From Theodoxus fluviatilis (Eukaryota; Mollusca; Gastropoda; Cycloneritida; Neritidae): a stretch of 35,473 nt of DNA. Below are positions 1 to 11,313 of this stretch, piece by piece. The stretch spans positions 1 through 35,473 of the forward strand of contig JAWQFJ010009592.1 of the NCBI GenBank assembly GCA_034096865.1, written 5' to 3'. The translations under genes were made by a program, and so were the position numbers. Position 1 is the stretch's first letter; each line of letters opens with the position of its first letter. A model generated the notes under the pieces. That model was not told where the DNA came from. It searched no databases and saw only the letters and a list, made by a program, of their open reading frames with translations.

Positions 1-1637
1 CAAGACATCTTAAAGAGGTGGACAGAATACTGTTCAGAACTCTACAACTACAGAACCTCGGGAGACCCAGAGGTACCGAATGTCCCTCCAGCAACCAACA
101 ACGACGACCACCCCATCCTTCGTGTAGAAGTGGAAGCAGCAATGAAATCGCTGAAGAAGGGGAAGTCAGCAGGAATGGACAACATTCCAGGAGAGCTGGT
201 ACAGGCAGGGGGGGGGGGGGAGAAATGATCAGTGCTTTACTGACCATCTGCAACAAGATCTGGCAGACGGGGGAGTGGCCCACACCGTGGACGCCCTCAT
301 CATCACCCTCCCAAAGAGAGGCAACTTACAGCTATGCCAGAACTATCAGCCTCATCAGCCACCCGAGCAAAGTCATGCTGAAGATCTTACTGAACAGATT
401 GAAGCCACAAGCAGAGAAGATCATCGCTGAAGAACAGGCAGGCTTCAGACAAGGGCGCAGTACAACGGAGCAGATCTTCAACCTCAGGATACTGTGCGAG
501 AGGTACCTACAACACCAACAGGACCTCTACCACGTCTTCGTGGACTTTAAGAAGGCTTTCGACAGGGTATGGCATGCAGCACTGTGGGCTACCATGAGGC
601 TGTACAACATCAACGCCAACCTGATCAGAGTCATAGAACACCTGTATGACAATGCCACAAGTGCCGTATACTTCAACAGCAGCATTGGGGACTGGTTCAG
701 AACCACAGTCGGAGTGAGACAAGGCTGTTTGCTCTCTCCCACCCTCTTCAACATCTTCCTGGAAAGAATAATGACTGACGCCCTAAAAGACCACGAGGGG
801 ACAGTCAGCATTGGCGGCAGAACAATCACAAACTTACGTTTTGCTGACGACATAGATGGCCTGGCCGGAAGTGAAAAGGAGCTGGAGAACTTAGTGGAGC
901 GCTTAGACACAACCTCCACAAATTTTGGCATGCAGATCAGTGCAGAGAAGACCAAACTGATGACCAACAACACCAACGGCATCAGCACTGACATCAAGGT
1001 CTGTGGCGAGAAACTGGAAACCGTCAACAGCTTCAAATACCTGGGAGCAATTGTCACAGATGCAGGATCCAAACCTGAAATACTCGCCAGAATTGCTCAG
1101 ACCACAGCAGCACTCACAAAACTCAAGACCATCTGGAAGGACAGAAACATAGCCCTCAGCTCAAAGATCAGACTGATGCGCGCCCTGGTCATGTCAATAT
1201 TTTTGTATGCCTGTGAGTCATGGGCACTAACAGCTGACTTGGAGAGAAGGATACAGGCCATGGAAATGAGATGCTTTCGACCACTCCTCGGCATCTCCTA
1301 CAAGGACCGCATCACAAACGAGGAAGTCTGAAACAGAATCAGGCAAGCCATCGGGCCCCATGAAGAACTACTGACCACTGTGAAAAGTCGCAAACTAAAG
1401 TGGTATGGGCATGTCTCACGATCGTCAGGGCTTGCCAAGACTGTGTTACAAGGCACAGTAAAAGGAGGGAGGAGGAGAGGCAGACAAAGGAAAAGATGGG
1501 AGGACAACGTCTCAGAGTGGACAGGGATGAGGCTCAGTGAAGCCTTGAGACAGTCTGAGAGGCGAGAGGAATGGAGAGAACTGGTTGCCAGATTATCTGT
1601 GGTGCCCCAACGGTCGTCCAGACTACGGGACAAGTGA
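1..1637 (+). pseudogene. 5'-truncated, broken LINE (non-LTR retrotransposon) reverse transcriptase
   Basis: This is the 3' part of a non-LTR retrotransposon ORF2: the end of the RT N-terminal region, the RT domain and a basic C-terminal tail. The endonuclease domain is missing, either cut off by the window edge or by 5' truncation. RT motifs are intact: VDFKKAFD at 540-563, RQGCLLSP from 717, FADD (the YxDD-type catalytic box) at 840-851, and FKYLG near 1032. The tail contains WYGHVSRSSG and an R/G-rich stretch and ends with TGA at 1635-1637. It is not functional. The first ~205 bases read in frame 1 (KGKSAGMDNIPGELVQAG), the frame shifts at a 13-G run (208-220), shifts again for about 290-345, and an in-frame TGA at 1329-1331 interrupts the tail. 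That TGA is probably a CGA-to-TGA CpG change, since the frame continues beyond it. The clade could be RTE-like or Nimb/I-like; I cannot decide. Confidence 0.9.
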
Positions 1638-2399
1638 AGTGAAGGTGTGTATGTGTGTGTGAGTATGTGTACGTGTTTGTTGTTTTCGTTCTCAGAATGT
1701 CACCTTGGTCAAACTTACTAGTTTTTATCTGGTTTCACGCATGAGAGAGCATGCGCTTGGCTTGGGTTGTATGGTAAGTCAGACTGACACAGTTCATAAT
1801 AAATACACCATTTTCAAGATTTTGACAAGGGCAAATGGGACAGGTGTGGTGCTAGCATTCATTTGGGGTGACCTAGAGACAAATATTCTCACAGTCACAC
1901 CTAGTGGTAGCCATTATACTTTATAGTTAGGGTCTCTCCCACACAACTTCTCAAAACGACTTGCCAGTTTGGGCAAGTAGACTGAAAATTCACATGTCTG
2001 AAAGCCAAATCCACCGGCCCAAATACTGTTTGCAAAGTCATTATGAGGATCAAGCAAACTAAACAGGCTGTTTGGAGGCTGTTTGCACAGCAGTGTCAAT
2101 GAACGTGAACAGTTTTCAAGCCGTTTTGTGCTTCGATTTGCAAATGAATTGGAGGAAAATGTGGTTGCTGGATAGACTTGCCCTTGCCCCAAGAGAACAG
2201 TTGGTCGTACCGGGCAATCAGGCAATTACTTGTGTTGTACCATGGCACTATTCATCTATGGGGACTTGAAGCAAGAAATTTATATTACAGCTCTTTTCAC
2301 CACTGTTGGTGGAACAGTGTCCCTGCATGTGTTGCAGTGATTACTTCATGAATATAATTATATTGATTTTTAACAATAAATGCAAATTTCAAGTCTTAA
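1638..2399. other. No gene seen; LINE 3' flank and intron-like sequence
   Basis: A short TG-rich stretch (1645-1680) follows the LINE stop and may be its 3' UTR or tail. The rest is AT-rich, has no convincing coding signal and shows no tRNA or known repeat that I recognise. A DYFM-like reading at about 2336-2347 was examined as a possible upstream MPC1 exon and rejected. Confidence 0.5.
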
Positions 2400-2797
<398 letters not shown>

Positions 2798-2803
2798 ATT
2801 TAA

Positions 2804-2826
2804 ATGAGAGAGAGAGAGAGATTGAT

Positions 2827-2892
<66 letters not shown>
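2804..2892. repeat. (GA)n microsatellite
   Basis: GA dinucleotide run interrupted once near 2821-2830 by a short ATTGATGAGAAA-like segment. Apparent Arg-Glu reading frames through it are artefacts of the repeat. Confidence 0.97.
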
Positions 2893-2895
<3 letters not shown>

Positions 2896-2915
2896 TAACA
2901 TATTTTTTATTGTTC

Positions 2916-3037
2916 AGGGCCCGTATTCACAACGGCGATTTATCTTTTTAACACTCGATTTATCCACTAGCCCCGCGTTATCTTGATTGGTTAGATAAGG
3001 TACGCTCGTCAGAGGATCCTAGGTTGCGTGCGCTTTG

Positions 3038-3069
<32 letters not shown>

Positions 3070-3179
3070 TGGTTTCCAGCCAAGGGAGAGCGGAACAGGC
3101 AGTTGGAATCGTCTGAGTTTAGAGATAAATCGGAGTTCAAATAAATCGCCGATAAATTGCCGTTGTGAATACGGGCCCT
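2916..3179. mobile_element. 264-bp foldback MITE with GGGCCCGTATTCACAACGG termini
   Basis: The left end GGGCCCGTATTCACAACGGC (2917-2936) is matched by its exact reverse complement at the right end (3159-3178), and similarity continues inward with mismatches (ATTTATC against its complement). The interior has further CGATTTATC-type motifs in both orientations and an (AT)n tract at about 3039-3068. There is no coding capacity. No clear target-site duplication is visible. This is a non-autonomous DNA element of unknown superfamily. Confidence 0.8.
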
Positions 3180-4140
3180 TGCCATTAGCCCATTGCAAAT
3201 GCAAGTTTTACAAGTAAACATGGCAATCATCATTTGAAGAAAGTAGTCCACTTCTCAAAGCGACATCTTGCAATCCACACTCTGGAGCATGAGGGCTGCC
3301 TAACTTGCCCTGGAATTTCTCTTTTTATACATTCAGTGTATACCATACAAACATTACATGTGCTCTCATATTTCTTATATTTGTACTCTCCGTTAATGAC
3401 TTACAAATTTTGTGACCAGGTTGTTTCCTCAATCTCTGTCATACAACTAGTTCTCAAAATCAAATGTTCATATTCATAAGCATGACATTCAGAGAGAGAG
3501 AGAGAGAGAGAGAGATATTGATCAGTGAGTATTTATTATGGATTTATTTACAAGGTATGTTAAGAAGCACAGTTTTATTAGTTGATCAATTTTTTCCCCC
3601 CTGGAATACTACATTTTGAAGAGCTTTTTATTAAGTTCATAACTAGTTATAATTTACACTTACAGTGTCAAATAAAACTTATCATGGTATAAAGCATTTT
3701 CTCTTGACCAAATGTTTTCTTTTTTAGTACCTTTTAAAAATCTTCTGCACATGTTACAGATTTGAAAAACTTAAATTACTAACACTGTACTTCTGTCCCC
3801 TCTTTTCTTTTCATGTGATTCCTGACTTTGTCAACATCAGTACAGTAAGTATTCCATCACAGACAAAGTATTCCTTGATGTTTACACTGTTTGTTCATAT
3901 GCTCTGTCCTCGAGTTGTTTCTGCACACATAAAAAATACTTTAATGATTCTTTGAAATTGAACATAATTAGTTATGTTTTCTTCCTCATTAAAAAAGTGT
4001 GCCAAATAAGTTATGTGCTTCAATGTGTTACACATGTTTTAATTGTTGCATGCCTGCGTCTGCCTGATTTTATGACGGTCCATGAACTTGGGCAGTTGAA
4101 GCCATTGGGGCAGGGGGGGGGGGGGGGGAAGGGTAGGTCA
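3180..4140. other. No gene seen; AT-rich intron-like sequence
   Basis: AT-rich sequence with a (GA)n run at 3490-3515 and a 16-G run at 4113-4128. No reading frame, splice-site pair or known repeat convinced me. Confidence 0.5.
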
Positions 4141-4149
4141 GCTTGACCT

Positions 4150-5011
4150 TCCTTTTTGACTCACATGCGAAGCAAAAGTGAGTCTATGTACTCACCCGTT
4201 TCGTCCGTCCGGGCGTCCGAAAACTTTAACGTTGGATTTTTCTCGGAGACTATTAAGTCTATCAACACCCAATTTGGCATGATGGTGTATGATGACAAGG
4301 CCTCAAAAAGCATACATAGTGACTTGACCTTGCTTCAAGGTCAAGGTCGCAGGGGCCATACATGTTGTCTAAAAAACAGCCATTTTTCACATTTTCTCAA
4401 TTTTCTCTAAAGTTTTTGAGATTGGATACCTTATATACATGGTATATAGGGCAAAGTAAGCCCTATTTTTGGATACCAGTTTGGTTGACCTTGCTTCAAG
4501 GTCAAGGTCATTGGAGCTCTTTAAAGTTGGATTGTATACATATTTTGAAGTGATCTTGACCCTGAACTATGGAAGATAACTGTTTCAAACTTAATAATTA
4601 TGTGGGGCACATGTTATACTTTCATCATGAGACACATTTGGTCACATATCATCAAGGTCAAGATCACTTTGACCCTTATGAAATGTGACCAAAATGGGGT
4701 AGTAAACCACTAAAACAGTAAAAGTGACCATATCTCATGGTAGAAAGTGCCAATAAACACCATTGTGCTTCCTATGTCTTGAATTAACAGCTTTGTGTTG
4801 CATGATCTTGGATGACCTTGACCTTGGGTCAAGGCCACATGTATTTTGGTAGGAAAAATGTGTAAAACAATTATTTGTTTAGTGTATAATGTCATTGCTA
4901 GGTGTAGTTGATTGACCTTGAAGGTCACGTGAAGGTCAATGTCATGTAAAGGTCAAGGTCATGTAAAGGTCAAGGTCAAGCATGTGAGTCGTATGGGCTT
5001 TGCTCTTCTTG
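4150..5011. mobile_element. ~860-bp interspersed repeat rich in TCAAGGTCA motifs
   Basis: The segment is bounded by GACTCACATGC (about 4159) and its inverted counterpart GCATGTGAGTCG (about 4980). It starts with the GTGAGTCTATGTACTCACCCG-like head I associate with a repeat common in molluscan genomes. The interior lacks any long frame. It carries the 9-mer TCAAGGTCA at 4335, 4496, 4502, 4652, 4953 and 4970, and its complement TGACCTTGA at 4813 and 4913, plus further AAGGTCA half-sites. At 4325-4343 and 4486-4504 a TGACCTT and an AAGGTCA face away from each other across five bases. The transposon class is not clear; no transposase was seen. Confidence 0.7.
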
Positions 5012-5390
5012 TTTTCAAATTTTTTTTCAAGATGAGACCAGATTGAACATTTAAAAATGTATCTTTTAGTTTTACTAAAAGCACTTCTAAGAACTTAAAT
5101 AGTGGATTCCCTTAGTGCCATAAGGCAGGGAGCATTGCACACAGTTTATTATTTTACCATCATTTTTTTCCCCATTCTTTTTCTTGTTTTTTCTTTGTGA
5201 GTGTTCCCCCAGTAGGTTCTGGGTAAGAATTGACCCACCAAGTCTCCCTACATGATTCGTAAGAGGGGAATAACTAAGGACACCGTGACTTGAGTTGCGT
5301 TTGCTCTCAACTGTTCTAGTGATTTTCGTGCTTACGCCTTACATAGCCTACAAAGACTCATAGGCTAGTGTAAAACACTTTCCATTCATC
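5012..5390. other. No gene seen
   Basis: Intron-like sequence. The part at about 5210-5345 (CCCCAGTAGG to TTACGCC) is less AT-rich than its surroundings and may be a fragment of an unidentified repeat. Confidence 0.4.
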
Positions 5391-5395
5391 AGTGT

Positions 5396-5449
<54 letters not shown>

Positions 5450-5469
5450 CGTGTGTGTGTGTGTGTGTA
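5391..5469. repeat. (GT)n microsatellite
   Basis: GT dinucleotide run of about 79 bases with one GAC interruption near 5448-5451. Confidence 0.97.
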
Positions 5470-5620
5470 TTAGTTTTGCACACACAAAAATTTGGGTCAA
5501 TTGGGCTACTGTAACTAGTGTAAGTGTAACCATGATTTTTTTTTTTTGCATCATGAATAATAACATTGGAACTGAAAAGCACAATGACTCTTGTAATTAC
5601 TGGTCTAAGCTGTTTTGTAG

Positions 5621-8600
5621 TGGTGCTTGCATGCTGGTGTTACTGCTGCTTTGATACGCACATGGTGTAGTGGTGTTTGCATGCTGGTGTTACTGCTGCT
5701 TTGATATGCACATGGTGTAGTGGTGCTTGCATGCTGGTGTTACTGCTGCTTTGATATGCACATGGTGTAGTGGTGCTTGCATGCTGGTGTTACTGCTGCT
5801 TTGATACGCACATGGTGTAGTGGTGTTTGCATGCTGGTGTTACTGCTGCTTTGATACGCACATGGTGTAGTGATGCTTGCATGCTGGTGTTACTGCTGCT
5901 TTGATATGCACATGCTGTAGTGGTGTTTGCATGCTGGTGTTACTGCTGCTTTGATATGCACATGGTGTAGTGGTGCTTGCATGCTGGTGTTACTGCTGCT
6001 TTGATATGCACATGGTGTAGTGATGCTTGCATGCTGGTGTTACTGCTGCTTTGATACGCACATGGTGTAGTGGTGTTTGCATGCTGGTGTTACTGCTGCT
6101 TTGATATGCACATGGTGTAGTGGTGCTTGCATGCTGGTGTTACTGCTGCTTTGATACGCACATGGTGTAGTGGTGTTTGCATGCTGGTGTTACTGCTGCT
6201 TTGATATGCACATGGTGTAGTGGTGCTTGCATGCTGGTGTTACTGCTGCTTTGATATGCACATGGTGTAGTGGTGCTTGCATGCTGGTGTTACTGCTGCT
6301 TTGATACGCACATGGTGTAGTGGTGCTTGCATGCTGGTGTTACTGCTGCTTTGATACGCACATGGTGTAGTGGTGCTTGCATGCTGGTGTTACTGCTGCT
6401 TTGATACGCACATGGTGTAGTGGTGCTTGCATGCTGGTGTTACTGCTGCTTTGATACACACATGGTGTAGTGGTGCTTGCATGCTGGTGTTACTGCTGCT
6501 TTGATACGCACATGGTGTAGTGATGCTTGCATGCTGGTGTTACTGCTGCTTTGATGTGCACATGGTGTAGTGGTGCTTGCATGCTGGTGTTACTGCTGCT
6601 TTGATACGCACATGGTGTAGTGATGCTTGCATGCTGGTGTTACTCCTGCTTTGATATGCACATGGTGTAGTGATGCTTGCATGCTGGTGTTACTGCTGCT
6701 TTGATGTGCACATGGTGTAGTGATGCTTGCATGCTGGTGTTACTGCTGCTTTGATACGCACATGGTGTAGTGATGCTTGCATGCTGGTGTTACTGCTGCT
6801 TTGATGTGCACATGGTGTAGTGGTGCTTGCATGCTGGTGTTACTGCTGCTTTGATACGCACATGGTGTAGTGGTGCTTGCATGCTGGTGTTACTGCTGCT
6901 TTGATATGCACATGGTGTAGTGGTGCTTGCATGCTGGTGTTACTGCTGCTTTGATATGCACATGGTGTAGTGGTGCTTGCATGCTGGTGTTACTGCTGCT
7001 TTGATACGCACATGGTGTAGTGGTGCTTGCATGCTGGTGTTACTGCTGCTTTGATGTGCACATGGTGTAGTGGTGCTTGCATGCTGGTGTTACTGCTGCT
7101 TTGATACGCACATGGTGTAGTGGTGCTTGCATGCTGGTGTTACTGCTGCTTTGATGTGCACATGGTGTAGTGGTGCTTGCATGCTGGTGTTACTGCTGCT
7201 TTGATATGCACATGGTGTAGTGGTGCTTGCATGCTGGTGTTACTGCTGCTTTGATACACACATGGTGTAGTGGTGCTTGCATGCTGGTGTTACTGCTGCT
7301 TTGATACGCACATGGTGTAGTGGTGCTTGCATGCTGGTGTTACTGCTGCTTTGATACGCACATGGTGTAGTGGTGCTTGCATGCTGGTGTTACTGCTGCT
7401 TTGATGTGCACATGGTGTAGTGGTGCTTGCATGCTGGTGTTACTGCTGCTTTGATACGCACATGGTGTAGTGGTGCTTGCATGCTGGTGTTACTGCTGCT
7501 TTGATACGCACATGGTGTAGTGGTGCTTGCATGCTGGTGTTACTGCTGCTTTGATACGCACATGGTGTAGTGATGCTTGCATGCTGGTGTTACTGCTGCT
7601 TTGATACGCACATGGTGTAGTGGTGTTTGCATGCTGGTGTTACTGCTGCTTTGATATGCACATGGTGTAGTGGTGCTTGCATGCTGGTGTTACTGCTGCT
7701 TTGATATGCACATGGTGTAGTGATGCTTGCATGCTGGTGTTACTGCTGCTTTGATGTGCACATGGTGTAGTGGTGCTTGCATGCTGGTGTTACTGCTGCT
7801 TTGATATGCACATGGTGTAGTGATGCTTGCATGCTGGTGTTACTGCTGCTTTGATGTGCACATGGTGTAGTGGTGCTTGCATGCTGGTGTTACTGCTGCT
7901 TTGATATACACATGGTGTAGTGATGCTTGCATGCTGGTGTTACTGCTGCTTTGATATGCACATGGTGTAGTGGTGCTTGCATGCTGGTGTTACTGCTGCT
8001 TTGATATGCACATGGTGTAGTGGTGCTTGCATGCTGGTGTTACTGCTTCTTTGATATGCACATGCTGTAGTGATGCTTGCATGCTGGTGTTACTGCTGCT
8101 TTGATATGCACATGGTGTAGTGATGCTTGCATGCTGGTGTTACTGCTGCTTTGATACGCACATGGTGTAGTGGTGCTTGCATGCTGGTGTTACTGCTGCT
8201 TTGATATGCACATGGTGTAGTGGTGCTTGCATGCTGGTGTTACTGCTGCTTTGATATGCACATGGTGTAGTGGTGCTTGCATGCTGGTGTTACTGCTGCT
8301 TTGATGTGCACATGGTGTAGTGGTGCTTGCATGCTGGTGTTACTGCTGCTTTGATATGCACATGCTGTAGTGATGCTTGCATGCTGGTGTTACTGCTGCT
8401 TTGATACACACATGGTGTAGTGGTGCTTGCATGCTGGTGTTACTGCTGCTTTGATATGCACATGGTGTAGTGATGCTTGCATGCTGGTGTTACTGCTTCT
8501 TTGATATGCACATGCTGTAGTGATGCTTGCATGCTGGTGTTACTGCTGCTTTGATATGCACATGGTGTAGTGATGCTTGCATGCTGGTGTTACTGCTGCT

Positions 8601-8770
8601 TTGATACGCACATGGTGTAGTGGTGCTTGCATGCTGGTGTTACTGCTGCTTTGATATACACATGGTGTAGTGGTGCTTGCATGCTGGTGTTACTGCTGCT
8701 TTGATATGCACATGCTGTAGTGGTGCTTGCATGCTGGTGTTACTGCTGCTTTGATATGCACATGCTGTTC
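5621..8770. repeat. 50-bp minisatellite, 63 copies without a single indel
   Basis: The unit runs from TGGTGCTTGCATGCTGGTGT to CACATGGTGTAG. The spacing is exactly 50 bp throughout, so 63 units fill 3150 bases. Variation is confined to a few sites: TGG/TGA at unit base 3, C/T at base 6, an A/G-C/T-G/A cluster inside TTGATACGCA (forms ACG, ATG, GTG, ACA, ATA), an occasional CTGTAG for GTGTAG, and rare CCTGCT or GCTTCT forms. The unit contains TAG and cannot encode a long protein in that frame. The variant order at 8021-8170 recurs at 8471-8620, a 450-bp, nine-unit higher-order step. Confidence 0.98.
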
Positions 8771-8891
8771 CCCTGAGCATCCCTGTCTGACACCACAGTG
8801 TATCTCGGCACTCCTGGTGGCCTGCTGTTTGTCAGCGAGTCATGTGGACCTCCACTCTGGTGTAGCACCTGTTGTACCATTAGAGGCCGCT
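8771..8891. repeat. Degenerate member of the exon-edge repeat family between two arrays
   Basis: It contains CTGACACCAC, CTCCTGGTGGCCTGCTGTTT and CTGGTGTAGCACC, all related to phrases that recur in 11314-14727 (GACACCACACTCTGTCTGTTGTAGCCC and similar). It separates the 50-bp and 31-bp arrays and suggests both grew inside the same older repeat field. Confidence 0.5.
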
Positions 8892-11313
8892 AGATTTATG
8901 TCATGGCTGTGTGTTGCCTCATGGAATTTTGTCATAGAGCTCTGTGTGTTGCCTCATGGCAGTGTGTTGCCTCATGGATTTTTGTCATGGCTGTGTGTTG
9001 CCTCATGGATGGCTGTGTGTTGCCTCATGGATGGCTGTGTGTTGCCTCATGGATTTCTGTCATGGCTGTGTGTTGCCTCATAGATTTCTGTCGTGGCTGT
9101 GTGTTGCCTCATGGATTTCTGTCATGGTGTTGCCTCATGGATTTCTGTCATGGTTGTGTGTTGCCTCATGGATTTCTGTCATGGCTGTGTGTTGCCTCAT
9201 GGATGGCTGTCATGGCTGTGTGTTGCCTCATGGATTTCTGTCATGGCTGTGTGTTGCCTCATGCCTCATGGCTTTCTGTCATGGCTGTGTGTTGCCTCAT
9301 GGATTTCTGTCATGGCTGTGTGTTGCCTCATGGATTTCTGTCGTGGCTGTGTGTTGCCTCATGGATTTCTGTCATGGCTGTGTGTTGCCTCATGCCTCAT
9401 GGCTTTCTGTCATGGCTGTGTGTTGCCTCATGGATTTCTGTCATGGTGTTGCCTCATGGATTTCTGTCGTGGCTGTGTGTTGCCTCATGGATTTCTGTCA
9501 TGGCTGTGTGTTGCCTCATGGATTTCTGTCATGGCTGTGTGTTGCCTCATGGATTTCTGTCATGGCTGTGTGTTGCCTCATGGATTTCTGTCATGGCTGT
9601 GTGTTGCCTCATGGATTTCTGTCATGGTGTTGCCTCATGGATTTCTGTCGTGGCTGTGTGTTGCCTCATGGATTTCTGTCATGGCTGTGTGTTGCCTCAT
9701 GGATTTCTGTCATGGCTGTGTGCTGCCTCATGGATTTCTGTCATGGCTGTGTGTTGCCTCATGGATTTCTGTCATGGCTGTGTGTTGCCTCATGGATTTC
9801 TGTCATGGTGTTGCCTCATGGATTTCTGTCGTGGCTGTGTGTTGCCTCATGGATTTCTGTCATGGTTGTGTGTTGCCTCATGGATTTCTGTCATGGCTGT
9901 GTGTTGCCTCATGGATTTCTGTCATGGCTGTGTGTTGCCTCATGGATTTCTGTCATGGCTGTGTGCTGCCTCATGGATTTCTGTCATGGCTGTGTGTTGC
10001 CTCATGGATTTCTGTCGTGGCTGTGTGTTGCCTCATGCCTCATGGCTTTCTGTCATGGCTGTGTGTTGCCTCATGGATTTCTGTCATGGCTGTGTGTTGC
10101 CTCATGGATTTCTGTCATGGCTGTGTGATGCCTCTTGGATTTCTGTCATGGCTGTGTGTTGCCTCATGGATTTCTGTCATGGCTGTGTGTTGCCTCATGG
10201 ATTTCTGTCATGGCTGTGTGTTGCCTCATGGATTTCTGTCATGGCTGTGTGTTGCCTCATGGCTGTGTGTTGCCTCATGGCTGTGTGTTGCCTCATGGAT
10301 TTCTGTCATGGCTGTGTGTTGCCTCATGGATTTCTGTCATGGCTGTGTGTTGCCTCATGGATTTCTGTCGTGGCTGTGTGTTGCCTCATGGATTTCTGTC
10401 ATGGCTGTGTGTTGCCTCATGGATTTCTGTCATGGCTGTGTGTTGCCTCATGGATTTCTGTCATGGTTGTGTGTTGCCTCATGGATTTCTGTCATGGCTG
10501 TGTGATGCCTCATGGATTTCTGTCATGGCTGTGTGTTGCCTCATGGATTTCTGTCATGGCTGTGTGTTGCCTCATGGATTTCTGTCATGGCTGTGTGTTG
10601 CCTCATGGATTTCTGTCATGGCTGTGTGTTGCCTCATGGATTTCTGTCATGGCTGTGTGTTGCCTCATGGATGGCTGTCATGGCTGTGTGTTGCCTCATG
10701 GATTTCTGTCATGGCTGTGTGTTGCCTCATGGATTTCTGTCATGGCTGTGTGTTGCCTCATGCCTCATGGCTTTCTGTCATGGCTGTGTGTTGCCTCATG
10801 GATTTCTGTCATGGCTGTGTGTTGCCTCATGGATTTCTGTCATGGCTGTGTGTTGCCTCATGGATTTCTGTCATGGCTGTGTGATGCCTCTTGGATTTCT
10901 GTCATGGCTGTGTGTTGCCTCATGGATTTCTGTCATGGCTGTGTGTTGCCTCATGGATTTCTGTCATGGCTGTGTGTTGCCTCATGGATTTCTGTCATGG
11001 CTGTGTGTTGCCTCATGGATTTCTGTCATGGCTGTGTGTTGCCTCATGGATTTCTGTCATGGCTCTGTGTTGCCTCATGGATTTCTGTCGTGGCTGTGTG
11101 TTGCCTCATGGATTTCTGTCATGGCTGTGTGTTGCCTCATGGATTTCTGTCGTGGCTGTGTGTTGCCTCATGGATTTCTGTCATGGCTGTGTGTTGCCTC
11201 ATGGATTTCTGTCATGGCTGTGTGTTGCCTCATGGATTGTCATGGCTGTGTGTTGCCTCATGGATTTCTGTCATGGCTGTGTGTTGCCTCATGAATTTCT
11301 GTCATGGCTGTGT
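8892..11313. repeat. 31-bp minisatellite, about 78 copies, open in all three + frames
   Basis: The consensus unit reads ATGGATTTCTGTCATGGC followed by TGTGTGTTGCCTC. Because 31 is one more than a multiple of three and the unit lacks stops in all + frames, every frame reads the same 31-residue repeat and an 837-codon frame (8903-11416) results. It is not a gene. Shorter units (about 23 bp, missing the middle) and longer ones with CATGCCTCATGGCTTTCTG interrupt it. Variant markers such as GTGATGCCTCTTGG (10125 and 10881, 756 bp apart) and the CATGCCTCATGG insert (10034 and 10759, 725 bp apart) show a higher-order duplication of roughly 0.73-0.76 kb. Confidence 0.97.

Noticed and set aside
2320..2360. 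Possible upstream MPC1 exon (a DYFM reading at about 2336-2347)
   Set aside because: The flanking residues do not match MPC1 (no K/D-F-R before it, N-I-I after it) and there is no donor at the position required for phase 0.
5621..8770. CRISPR-like regular array
   Set aside because: Units are contiguous, with no unique spacers between repeats, in a eukaryotic gene region; this is a minisatellite. The same applies to the 36-, 34- and 39-bp arrays.
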